64,000 nt of DNA. It comes from Rhizoclosmatium globosum (lineage: Eukaryota > Chytridiomycota > Chytridiomycetes > Chytridiales > Chytriomycetaceae). Both the position numbers and the translations under genes were made by a program. The stretch lies in assembly GCA_002104985.1 (NCBI GenBank), contig MCGO01000057.1:1-64000 (forward strand), written 5' to 3'. The number at the start of each line of letters is the position of its first letter. The first letter of the stretch is position 1. Shown one piece after another: positions 32,701-44,200 of this stretch. The notes below the pieces were generated by a model, which made no database searches, had not been told where the DNA came from, and saw only the letters and a list, made by a program, of their open reading frames with translations.

Positions 32701-34345
32701 GTCCAAGAACTCCTCGAAGAACCATACGACAGCGCCGCAGAAGACAACCGTCCACCCAGCTTCAACCTCAGCGACATGATCATGAGCGACGAATCCGATC
32801 CCTCCAGCGACCTAGAATACCCTTCGAAAAAGAACCCCCTCCTCGTAACAACGACAACGACAACCGTCACGACTACAACGCTCAAAAAGCCGTTGAAGAG
32901 CTCATTGAAGAAACAGTCCGTGTATTATCAACAGCATTTGCAGCAGCAACAGTTCTTGGCGGCGAAGTTGGGGGGAACGACTATGTCGAGTTCGGTTACG
33001 CTTGTGCAAGAGGAGGAAGAGAATTTGGGGGCTGAAGATGAGTGGGAAGAGGTTGTGCCGCGGTCTCATAGTGGGAGAAAGTCTATTGGAGGTGGGAGTA
33101 GTAATGGGGGCGGGAGGCGGAGGAAGTTGGGGACTCGGAAGATGGTTCGAGTTCCTGTGGATGTTGTTATGGGTAAACTTCAGCAGCAGCAGCAAAAAAG
33201 TGATGTGGAGGATGTTGGCGGTGTGGTTCTGGAAGGTGAAGGGCTTCAGGAGAATAGCACAGAGAAAAAGGAGGAAGTCGTTCCAGATACGAGAAACAAG
33301 CTTGATCTTGTTTTGAATGGAGAGTCTAGCGTTACTCAAGCAGGGACAGAGCTGCCTAAATTCAAAGGAATGTTGTTTGTTCCCTTGGGTGAGGGCTCAA
33401 GCTACATCTCTTTGAGCGACAACGAATCTGATGGAGAATCAGGTATACTCATCTTGTTTTTATTTCTTTTTGATAGTAATCTAAACATGGTTCTAGGTGC
33501 TTTGGATCCACCTCCATTCACCCAAATTCCAAGACGAATCTCTGCCCGTTTTGAATCTAACCGCAAAGCTTCGCAGAGGTACGTACTTTTATACTTTATT
33601 CTAAATTCTAAACGATGAGGCAATCAGAAAATCCAACTCATTCATTCAACAGCAACAACAACATCAACAGCAACAGAATCCACAACCCCCTCCCCTGCCC
33701 ATAAAAGTAACTCAAACAGAAGTCCCCATGATAATCAAAAGTCGCGCATCGACTACATCGAGACGATCCAGTCAAGAAAACCTATTTACACCAGAGGAGT
33801 TACCTCTCGCCCGTCAACAACAACCGAAGCCCCCTAAAATATCAACATCCTCTACATCACTTCCAACCTCTTCCACAACCTCTTCCTCCAACAACAACAT
33901 CTCCTCGTCCTCCCCAACAACACAACAACAACAACAACCATCCCCCGAAAAACCTCCCTCCATCCTAAAAATCTCACCATACAAAAAACACCCACCGACA
34001 AACCGCCAAATCATCCAAAACGCATTGACACACGTGTGTCTGACACCGACACCGTTACACCCGCTCAAAGACCAGGTCCTTTCGTTCCTGCACGCGAGTA
34101 CTTGGAAGCACCATATTTTGATATTGAAGAGTGCGAGTAACCATACGTATGCGGGGTTGTGTGCGTATAATGCGGGGGCAGGGTATTGGGAGGGCGTGCA
34201 TGGACGGGTTGGGCAGGTTGTTGAGTCGGAGGTTGAAGCGTATTATCGGTATGATTGTGGAGGAAGGAGGTTTAGGGAGGTACGGAGTGGAGGGTTTGCA
34301 GGGTGTGTGGATGCGATTGTTGTGCGAGGGTTTAACTTGAAGTAA
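29782..34345 (+). CDS. CAMSAP: CAMSAP/Patronin-like microtubule minus-end protein (CH + CKK)
   Basis: Exons 29782-30166, 30229-30527, 30584-30853, 30905-30987, 31054-31461, 31512-33442, 33497-33578 and 33628-34345; 1,391 aa. The N-terminal 480 residues follow the CAMSAP layout ending in a calponin-homology-type domain (about 345-481): EALLLWFRQC, a hydrophobic helix near GVAPALVAFIY, then VNSLCLSSFDVAFLVYACEV. A long Pro/Ser/Thr/Gln-rich linker follows (about 490-1270), with an LKKPLKSSLKK patch and poly-Gln. The last 115 residues are a CKK domain: NRQIIQNALTHVCL at its start, HHILILKS, AGLCAYN, YYRYDCGGRRF and a final VDAIVVRGF. CKK domains bind microtubule minus ends and, with the CH domain, stabilise non-centrosomal microtubules. 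The domain order and CKK motifs make the call firm. The coiled coils of animal proteins are weak here. Confidence 0.85.
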
Positions 34346-34466
34346 TGACCTTTCTTTTAAAGTAAAGTATAGAGTAAACGTTTTTTAAGCTTTCGTTTTT
34401 AAAACACACAGTAGGAAAAAACCACACACGTATCACTTTGTCCTTCTCCATGGAACCCAACAACCA

Positions 34467-35540
34467 TCAGAACTCCTCAGCGAGCCTATGCATTTCCTCC
34501 ATGCAACAAACAGCTTCTTGACGTGTCTTTCTTCCCATTCCGCAAGGTGTAGAAATTCCTTCAATAGTGAGAGATTTCGGCGTGAATTTACGAGCTTCCT
34601 CCAATCGCTGCACGTTATTGTTGTGACCATCATTGAAAACAATTCCCAGATACAGCACGGTAGACGAAGAAAGCTGCAGCTTCTGAAGTGGAGAAAACTG
34701 TTTTGACTCCGTGGACTCAGTGAACGGAATATGAAGCCATGACAGGGCCCGTTTCTTGCTTTTCAGTCTTCTAGCAATTGCGTTTGCCAGAATCACGGTT
34801 GGAGTAACATCTGACGGCGTGACGATTCGCGTATCATTGGGGGACCCGTAACAAAGATGAATACCAGTCGGAACATCGTGTGGAAACTGACAAAGGGTTG
34901 AGGCGATGGACCACGAGAAGAGCCAGGCGAAAATGGAGGCAATGAACGCGTTCAATCCAATACCGAGGCTCGGAATACTTGTGTAGATTTTTGAAACGGA
35001 CACATTCTCCACGGCGCATTCCATTTGTATGACAAGTTGGTCTGGATAATCAGCAGTTGCTGCGTTCACTTCTTTCGCCAGAGCATCGCGGAGGGGGCCC
35101 AATGCACGCAAACCATGAACGGGCATATTAAACGAAGGAAAGCTGATTGAGACAGGACTCGCCACGCACATTTGGAACTTGTGAAATTGTCCATGACTCC
35201 CCTTCACTGCTTTCGCATAAGAGGTCATGCTTGATTTCAAATCATTGTAATATCCAAGTTCCCCAAGGGCAATGACGTATTTCGCTCCACGTTTGATGCT
35301 AAGTTGCTGATTCTTGTAAGTTGATGGATCTCCCGGATGCTTGAATTCATTGTCAACTTCAACTGAGGTTATGGCTGGATTGCTCGCAAGGCGTTTGGGA
35401 AGGTGGTCAATCCAGTATTTCCGTTCCCCCGTTTCGCCATCAGTGGCATAATTGAGCGTGCTTTTCAAGTACTTCAGGGATTACGTGAAGGCGTCTGATG
35501 CATTGTCGTACGGAAGCGAGCCAACCAAATACGTTTTCAT
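34467..35540 (-). CDS. UROD/MetE-like barrel protein with one in-frame stop
   Basis: From ATG 35540 the frame reads 19 codons beginning MKTYLVGSLPYDNASDAF, then a TAA at 35483-35481, then 338 further codons to 34467. The two parts fit one protein. Fungal members of this uncharacterised cobalamin-independent-methionine-synthase-like TIM-barrel family begin with a V-x-LVGS-x-P strand followed about 20 residues later by DGETGER-x-x-WI. Both motifs are present here at the right spacing (DGETGERKYWI). Further family blocks are HLCYGS, a WLHIPF strand, LYLGIVF and CGMGRK. No GT/AG intron can remove the stop. Either the gene is a young pseudogene, the strain carries a nonsense allele, or one base is miscalled. 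Substrate unknown. Confidence 0.7.
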
Positions 35541-35681
35541 GTGTGTTTTTGGCAATCCAATAATTTACATGAAAAGAAAAAGATTGAATTTATTTAATTT
35601 AATGCTATTGCAGTTAATTTCCGAGAAGGGTGGCGGAGGAAGTGCGGAGGAGGAGTTGACCAGAAAATATCGAACCAGAAA

Positions 35682-36624
35682 ATGGATGTCTCCTCCGTGA
35701 TTCCGTTGGATGTGGCAGCGAGTCGAAATGCAGCCTTTGAAGCCATGATTGCGGATTCACTCAATTGGCCAGTGCAATCGACCCGAGTTGAGTATCTTGT
35801 TGTGGTAATTCAGTTGCGTTACTGGCAGTTTCAAGCTTGTAAGCACAAGTGGACAAGAGAAGGGAGAATAGCATGCATGATAACACTTAATGCTTGAGGA
35901 TCTAGTTGCGTAGTGATGCAGTTATCTGGTGGGACTGTGTGGGACTGTACCTAGCTAGAGATGGAGCCTCCTTTCAAACCATCTTCAAACAATTCTAACA
36001 ACTCTGATACAGAACAACGTGACAGTTCGCAGACGGGCATCAGACGGCCAATGGATTGCATCTGGCCCAATTCCACATTCACTCGAAACTGCGATTCGAT
36101 TGTTGACTGAGACTGAGACCCGGTTGAAGTGGGACATTGTGATGGACAATTACGTGACATTGGGGAAGGTGGACTATGTGCTGGAGAATGGATACAAGGT
36201 GGCTGCCTGTCTTACACACACAAGACTGGCTCCAGCTGCACGGGGAATGATTAGCAGTAGAGACTTTGTGGATGCTAGTTTGATTGTGGGACCTGGTGAT
36301 GCTGATGTCACTAGCAAGGAAGCTTATTATTCCTTGATTTGGCAGTCGTTGGATGCGGAGGAGCACAAGGATCTGTTGGCAAAGTTGGAGTTGCCACCAG
36401 CCAAACACTCGAATGCTGCACAATCAATCCGTGGAATCAATCATTTGGGTGGAGGAAGAGTTAGTCTTAGAGAAGGAATGGATGGTAGCAAGGAATGCTG
36501 GATGGATTACTGTTGCCGCAGCGAAATTAAGGGTAGCGTACCAGGATGGTTGGTTGACATGGGAACTGGAGGAGCATTAGAATCTGTGTTTGTTGAGATT
36601 AGAAAAGTCAAGAATATCATGTAA
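35682..36624 (+). CDS. START-domain lipid-binding protein
   Basis: Exons 35682-35804 and 36013-36624; 244 aa. The spliced protein is about the length of one START domain. It shows the family's ordered features: a helix with TRLKWDIVM near the middle, the RDFVDASLIV strand (compare P-R-D-x-V in StAR proteins), a GINHLGGG turn, WMDYCCRSEIKGSVPGWLVDM before the C-terminal helix, and a final amphipathic helix that would close the lipid cavity. START domains carry sterols, phospholipids or ceramide between membranes. The 208-nt intron is longer than most here and could hide a small exon. It lies divergent to the UROD/MetE-like gene, with about 140 bp between start codons. Confidence 0.7.
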
Positions 36625-37123
36625 TTTGGCGATTTCTGAAGAAATTCATGAATGACAAAAACTTAAATCAGCTTTACATCGCAAACGTGTCCAGCAGCTC
36701 CACGGGAGGCCAATTGCAAGATAGGAAAGTGTGTGGATGTGTTGTCCACTCCCTCCGGATAAGTCCTCGAGAAGTGGCAAAAAATATTGATGGAGGATAT
36801 GGGAAGTACAGAACTTCAGACGAACAAACTTCAGCCTTTTCGTAAACGCTGGCAAAAGCTCTCTTTTGAATGAAATCTTAGGGAACCAAATCAGTAGGAA
36901 TGTAGCAAACTAAATATGAGGAAATCAAGTCTCTCTCTTAATTTTGAAAACGACGATATCTCCCGACTTGATAAACTTTGGAGCGTCTTCTAGCTTCTTA
37001 TTAAATTCTACGATGTGAGTAGTGCACTTAATAGAAAAGTCAAGAACCTATATTCTCTATCTTCTACATGTTATTTGTTGAAGATTTGTCACATTTTGAG
37101 TTCATTCAAGACATCAAAAAAAA
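36625..37123. other. Intergenic region with a small fragment matching the dynamin-like gene A
   Basis: No gene is evident. At 36791-36826 the sequence matches, with one base missing, the exon 1/intron 1 junction of the dynamin-like gene at 12690-12655 (minus strand). The shared core includes GATGGAGGATATGGGAAG followed by TACAGAACTTCAGAC. The match extends weakly into TTCAGCCTTTTCG. It is probably a remnant of another dynamin-like gene copy. The rest shows nothing. Confidence 0.5.
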
Positions 37124-40100
37124 ATGGGAGGAATGCGGAAGGGAGGACCCCAACACGGCCTTGCGACATTCTTGTCGGTGTTCGTATCAGTTGTTTTGTG
37201 TGTTCAGCACTGGGCAATTGGGGACTATGCGATGGCTTCCACTTCCACTTCCACTTCCACTTCCACTTCCACTTCCACTTCCACTTCCACTTCCACTGCG
37301 AGTAATACATCGAATAGTACGAGTGCTGCTACTAGTAATGCACCCACTGGTCTCTCGCTTGCCCAGACTCCGCTTTCATCTTCAACAACAATCAAGCTGG
37401 AAACACCGCTTTCAAATACACTCTTTGTCGCTGCGTTCAGTGCGGGACTCACTTCGTTGGTGCTACTAGTCCTACGGCTCTCAAAGGCATCCATTAGATA
37501 CTCTGATTCAAAGGGTACCTACCTAGCCACCTAACTACCTACTGAGTAGCTGTAGCACTAATATCTTATCTTAGATTCATCTGAGTCGCTGATCAAAACA
37601 GTTCGCTTTGCTGTCGATCCTTCTTCCCCTCAATCACCACTGCAACAACAACAACAACAACAACAACAGATCAACCCTTTCCAATCTTCAACAAATTCCC
37701 TCTTGGATAAGATTAACGCGGATAAAGCCTGGATGCGTGTTGCGATTGGATTCATTGTCTCAATATTAGGTGTCTTTGTATTGGGTGCGTGCTTGTTATT
37801 CCCCCTTAAATTCACGTTTATTCTCTTGGCAACTTTATCGACCCCATTTCTTTATCCATTCAAAACTGCACTCACTCATGGATTTCCTTGGATTATATTC
37901 CACTTCCCATTTTTACTCATCATGACTGTATCTGACAAACCCCTTCCCGAACATATTCCCCTTCTCCTATTCCAATATATATAGCACTACTTAATACAGC
38001 TGGTCTCCTTCTGATTGTATCAACACATCACGTTCCGATATCTCGTTTCGGGGAAGGATTAACCCGTTCCTGTATCGTCACGTTCTTTTCACTCTCTGCT
38101 CTCACGCTTCTCTTTTTTGATGCTCGTTCTCTCTACAAATCGTATCGCAATTCCCTCTCCTCTGCTTCTTCTTCTTTTACTTCGTTGCCTGCTTCGTCTT
38201 CAACTGAGTTTCCGGGGAAGAATGTGAGGGAGAATCATTCTTGTACTTTCTCTGAATGATATTTAAACCATATTATAGGGTTCGCAAGTCTCTTCCTTGG
38301 CTTCTCACGTCGCTCCTATTCACCAACAGCCGCTGTTCAAAGGCCCACCTGCAGATCATATGGATCATCAAGATGTTTTGTTGACGGCTATGTTGTGTTT
38401 TTTGATTATTGGGATTCAAGTTGTTGCTGCTGTGTTTATGCGGATTGAAGGTTGGAACTTTAGGGATGCAGAACAGTGGTATCTGGCTTCTATATCTACG
38501 CTTGGTGAGTTTCGAGTCTCGATCAAGTGTTGTAGAAACAATTTATAGAGCGAGTGAAACGTGAGGAAGTTATACATAATGCGAGACAACTTGGACACCC
38601 ACTCCTTACGCAAAAGCCTAATTCCCATCAAAACCGACAGGTTTCGCAATCGTATCCGTCAAAACAGTCCCCGGCCGCATCCTCCTCCTCTTTGTAAACA
38701 CCCTCGGAATCATCATGGTCGGTCTGATACTTACAGCAACCGCCACAAAACTCATAACAATGATTCGTTCGTTCCTCCTCCGCGGGATCCGAAACATGCG
38801 GCGACGCGCGGCGGAGCGGAAGCGGCGGGTTCTGCAGAGACGCGCTGTGCAGGCTGCGAGGCGGGAGGAGGCGTTGAGGGTTGCGAGGGAGATGGCTGCG
38901 TTGCGGGAGCTGGATCGGGAGAGGCGGGAGAGGGAGGAGGAAGGGGTGTTTGGTGGTTCGCGGTTCGGGAATTCGGTTACGTGGCATGGGAGTACCGAGG
39001 CGGGGAAGGCTTTGGCGGAGGCGGGCAGGAAGTTGGGGGGTGGTTTGAAGGGGAGTAGTGCGGATACGGTTGCGGAAGATGGGTCAAAGAAGGATTTGCA
39101 TGGTGAGAGTGGGGAGGAGCATCGGAGTAGTGTTGTTACTGTGAGTGGGGCGACTGGATTGGCAAAGTTTGGGTTGAAGGAGCTGGTACGTCCTAGGAGT
39201 GAGTCTGCGCTTGATAGCTTGTTTGGTGTCAATGTACGAGGGAGCCGAACCGAAACTGTTACTAGTACTACTGCACCTGCTGAAAATACAACGCGCATAC
39301 CTCTTGGAGACTCTGAACGCGGTTCAGTCACAAGTCAACACACAGTTACTCCAACGCCTCCCCGAAAACTCGCAGAAATCCATCACAACCCGCTCCTCAT
39401 ATCCACATCATCAAGCGATATCCCAGCATTCCAATCCCACAACACAATCCACAACCCAAACACCCTCGCAACACCCCGCATCTCCACAGCCTCCCACACA
39501 CACCACCCACAATCCCTCACCCACCGCATAAACTTGGACCTCCCCATCCCATTCCCCGGAAACCCACACAACACCCGCACATTCTCAAGCCCCATGCTCC
39601 ACCCACAACAAAACTATCACCACCAACAATACCACCCATCCCACCGCCCCGGCTCCTCCATCAGCGACTTAAACTTTGACCTTGGATTACCCCTCGTCCG
39701 CACTGAGACTGTCGACTCCACGACTGAAGCCGCGTATGAACTTGGGTACGAGATTGGGACTGACGATGAGCGTGAGGATGCGCATGACGAGGAAGATGGG
39801 AATTTGAGTGACGGTGGTGGTGGTGGAGGGGGAGGGGGTGTGGGGTTGGATGGGAAGGGGGAGAGGCGGCGGGGGTTGAAGTTGATTCGCGGGGAGAGGA
39901 GGCGGAAGGGGAAGAATGTGGGTGGGAGTTCTGGGGATGTGGATGTGGATGAGAGTGGGGTTGGTGGAGGGAAGGAGGGGAGACGGATTGGAGGGGGGAG
40001 TAGTACTGATCGGTGGAGTTGGTTGAGGATTTTTGAGGGGATGAGTCGAAGTGGGAGTGGGGTTGTGAAGGGGCGTCGAGGGAGTAGTTTGAATGCTGGG

Positions 40101-41185
40101 GGGTCGATGGAGGATGGAATGCGTGGACGGCCTAGTACAGCTCGTACGACTAGTGGGAGTCAAAACGTTGGGATTGCGACGGGGCAGAGTGGGAGCTCTA
40201 AGAATGTGTATCGGGCAAGTAGTGTTGGTCTTCCAAGTGATTTTGAATTTGCGAGTGGGGAGGATGGATTGACGGATACGGATGATGGCGGTGGATTTTA
40301 TACCAGTGCAGACGAAGACGACGATGGTGATCGGATCCTTGTCGTACCCACACTCCCACCTGTTGGTGTGATTGGAAATGATGTGTTGCACACCCAGAGA
40401 CAACAAGTCGTGAAGGAGGACTTTGATACCCTGGATGTCCCAAGAAAAGAGGCACAGCCAACAGTCCGATCCGAAAGCGTGACAATCAATGTGCCACCAT
40501 CAATACTTGACTATCGCACCTCAGTATACTCTGGGGCAAGATCGTCCATCACAACCGCAGACACATCCGTCAAACGGCGTAAAAAGAAATGGAGTCTTTC
40601 GAAGCCATTACAAAAGATACATGAATGGATGGATCTGCACGCAGACACCGTGTCAGTCGCGTTCCTGATTTCACTAACCTTTTTCGGAGGCAGTGCATTA
40701 TTTTATATTTGCGAAAGCGATCAATGGAATTATCTGGATGCACTGTATTTCATGTACTCGTTGATGAGCACGACAGGGTATGGAGATGTGTATCCAGTGA
40801 GTGGGTGGGGACGCACGTTGGTAGTTATTATGGTGTTTGTGGGGCTTGGATTATGGGCGTATGCAGTTTCCGCGATTGGTGAGTTTTTTTGTTGTTTTTC
40901 ATTGTTTTCTTTTGTTTCTTATGGTTTTGTAACTCTTTATTTGAATGATTAGTGGCTCGTTTGCAGGCAGGACGCGTTGGAATGATGGCCAACAAGATTC
41001 ACGCAGAACGCGCGGCTAAAAAGAGGCAGCAGCAACAGCAACAGCAACAAAAAACTGAAATGCAAAAGAGCGATATGGGGGATACAGCGAAAGATGGAGG
41101 GGGTGGTGATGCAAACAATCCTTCAAATGGAGTCATATCTCGGGGGAGCACAATGCGGCGTAGACTTCTGAAGGGAATGTGGTGA
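37124..41185 (+). CDS. TOK-like two-pore-domain potassium channel with degenerate first filter
   Basis: Exons 37124-37514, 37575-37784, 38000-38223, 38279-38504, 38641-40878 and 40953-41185; 1,173 aa. Topology matches fungal TOK channels, 4 helices plus two helix-pore-helix units: LATFLSVFVSVVLCV, NTLFVAAFSAGLTSLVLLVL, MRVAIGFIVSILGVFVL, a segment around TFFSLSALTLLFF, DVLLTAMLCFLIIGIQVV, pore 1, a helix around LLLFVNTLGIIMVG, then TVSVAFLISLTFFGG, pore 2, and VVIMVFVGLGLWAYAV. Pore 2 has the canonical STTGYGD (about 1060-1066). Pore 1 reads ISTLGFAIV (about 347-355), lacking the second Gly and the Asp of a K+ filter. About 650 low-complexity residues separate the pores. The poly-Ser-Thr tract between helices 1 and 2 comes from a microsatellite. 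The intron at 37785-37999 is the weakest junction. Confidence 0.8.
37236..37297 (+). repeat. CTTCCA hexanucleotide microsatellite encoding (Ser-Thr)n
   Basis: About ten perfect units inside exon 1 of the TOK-like channel. Length change in whole units keeps frame and alters the loop between the first two membrane helices. Confidence 0.9.
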
Positions 41186-41298
41186 CTGATCTGAATATCT
41201 AGTTATGTATAAATAAAGCATGTTTTAAGCATAATATTTTGTATTATTATTTTCCCAAGCTTTCATTCAGCTTTCTTTGTCCAAAATCGAAATTAGGA

Positions 41299-44200
41299 AT
41301 GGAGCCAAGCACTGAGTCAAACAGGTTTCCCGCTTTGGCTGTTGAAAGCACGGCACGCGAAAGCGACTTTGAAAACATGTTCCAAGAAACGCAGCGGAAC
41401 TCGGTTCTTGACCTGTGAGTATTCTGTTATTTGGATAGGATTGGGAATCAGGTGCTTACTTACTCAATAACAATAGGCAGAGTTTGGACGACCTTAACCG
41501 CGTATTCAGTGAGGCTCTTAGTGGGTAAGCTTGTCTGTTAGAGAGTAGCTAGTATTAGTAGCTAGTATTAGTACTAGGAGGAGTACTGCTTAGTGCTTGA
41601 GCAACTTAGCACCCTCTTTCTGTTCAACCAATCCAATCCAATCCAATCCAATCTAAACAAACAAAACCAAAACCAAACCAGAAACCACGTGGCGCCAATG
41701 AAAGCCGTCTTTGCCCACGCAAAACACCTTCGCGAATCGCTTTCTTCAGACGCGTCAAAAGATGTCCGAATGGCCTTGGACGCCGCAATCGTCGAATTCA
41801 ATGCCATCCTCGAATCCCAAACACAATTGAATATTACGGAGAAAAGGTGCCTGTTTACTGAACTAACTAACTAGTTCTATGCTAACTGGAATCATAAAGT
41901 GTGCTTGACCTGGAAGCCCTTCCCCTCGACGATGAAGATGATAACGAAACCACCATTCACGTTGAATCTACTACTGTAAACAAAGAACAACTCACAATCA
42001 CTAGTGCTTTTGATCTCTTGGATATTCCAGATGGGAATATTGCCTTTGACGAAGAAGACGACGATGCCAAAGAGCAAGAAATCATCCAAGACGCGTTGGA
42101 CATTCTTGGTGCGGCTGACGAGGCTTTCGCTTTTGACGAGGACGAAGATGCTCAGGAAATGGCAGAGGATCTGTGCGAAAAGCAAAAAGAAATATCGGAT
42201 GTGTTGGATATTTTGGGTGCTGCGGAAGGCGCCATCACATTTGAAGAAGAAGACGAGGATGACGACCAAGATATTGTTATTTCTACCACTACCGCCACTG
42301 GAACCACAACGACTGTCCATGCTCACTCCCACCTCCATCACCACCACTCCACCCTTTCGCGTGCTGACCATCAAGACCAAGAAATTGCTCGCCTCTCAAA
42401 AGAAATCGACAAATTGAAGAGGGAAAAGCAAATGATTATTGATGCCTCCGTGAACATGAGTCTCCGTGGCTTCATTGCTGAGGAATTTGACGAAGATGAT
42501 TTTGAGAATGACGGTGGAGACCAAGACGAAGATGATGATGGTTACGAAGAGGACGAGGAAGTGGACGAAGATGATATTGACGACTTTGAGGAGGGCGAGG
42601 CGTTGGGAGGAGTTGAAGTGGCAAGAGGAAGGACAGGAATGAGAGTAGAGCGTGAATCACTGACTGGCGGGAAAATCAGTGCCAAGGAACGAGATGAACT
42701 TCATGCTCAGTGGTTGGATGATCACAATGTCCATGATGCGGCAGCATCACTCAAAAAGTAAGTCTCCCTTCATTCTCTTCCCCATCGAAAATCCCAACAC
42801 CTCCAAAATTCTAAAATTTCTAAACCGTAATATCTTTTAGTATTGGTACCGAAATTGGCGAAATTCAGCTTCAGTTTGGCGCAGCACTTTCTTCGTGAGT
42901 CATCCCCACCCCAAGTCGAAATTTTTTTCTCCCCACCAACCCCTCCCTACTCAAAAACAATGAACCACTAAAAACATACCTGCAGTAACGATCCAGCTGC
43001 TATTCAATCCGTAATTGAGCGATGCCATTCCTTCAAAGAGTCTTGTTCTGCTCTGTTTGCCAATCTTTCGGCTAAAATCACAAACTCGGACTTCAACGAC
43101 GCCAGTGCCCAGTTGATGGAGAACATCAACATGACTCTTGCTGCTTTTGAAGATATTACTGGAGCTAGAAAACGGAGCAGTATGTCGTATGGTGATGACC
43201 AAGAGGAGCAAGAAAATCAAGAGGCAGACAATGTCGTGTAAGTCTTGTAGCTGACGATACCCACCTAGAATCTCACGCATTATCTACAGCAACAACGACC
43301 GTGCAACCGAAAACGACGAGACGGACTCAGCGTGTGACGGCATCATTCTTCAACAAACCACAACCTCCACTCACAATCTCAACCGTACATCCGGAACCTC
43401 CTCCACCACTGTCCAACATATTATGATGTCCCCAGGAGACCTCATGAAAACCCTCTCTCGTGCCGATGAGGCCTTTGGAATGACTGACGGCTCACAGGAT
43501 GATGACACGTACACTGTTGTACCTCCACCCCAACCCATGTCCGACCACCAGAAAGCACTCGTTGAGCAACTTGAGCTCCTCAAGGCAAAGTCTGTGCAAG
43601 ACCAGAAGACGCGACAAGCAAAGATGGACGCGTATCAAGCTCAACAGGATAAACTTGTTGCGCTGAGGGAGCAATTGAAGGGGTTGAAAGAGGTTGCTGT
43701 TTCTGGCGGCGGAGGTAGTGGTGGAGCTCAGAGTGAAGGTGCTGCTGTTGAACGCGTTCGTCGGTTGAGAGAGATGCAAGAAGTGTTCAGAACCTTGACT
43801 GCAGCAGGAGATGATGACATAACGCAGCAACAACAACCAAAAGGGAAGGAAGTTGTTCCTGACACGGCTGAATCGAGGGAAGGAATCGTGGATGAGAAGC
43901 AGCGTGCAGAATACGCGGACAAGATGCGTGCATTGGCTCGATACCGTGACGAACTCCAAGGCCAAGAGAATGAGATCACTGTGTTGCGTGACCAGTTGAG
44001 TGAACTTCGACAAGCGAAGGCGCTGTTGGATGAGAAGAAGCGGTTGTTGGCGCAAGTTCTTGAAGCGCGTGGTGTGAAAGCAGGAGACGACGAAGACGAC
44101 GAAGGGAAACAACAAGACGAGAAACGGGCATCGACGTTAAGACCAGACTACGTGCGTTTGTTTGACATGTTGTCCAACAGTAATGCTGTCATTGACGACG

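Noticed and set aside
35470..35500. A mini-intron removing the TAA in the UROD/MetE-like gene
   Set aside because: The only GT...AG pair around the stop would be 13 nt, far too short for splicing.
37089..37310. Minus-strand ORF with (Trp-Lys)n
   Set aside because: It is the reverse reading of the Ser-Thr microsatellite of the channel gene.
32259..40406. Long minus-strand ORFs opposite the CAMSAP-like linker and the channel loop
   Set aside because: Opposite strands of low-complexity Pro/Ser/Thr/Gly-rich coding DNA stay open by composition; no motifs and no splice logic.
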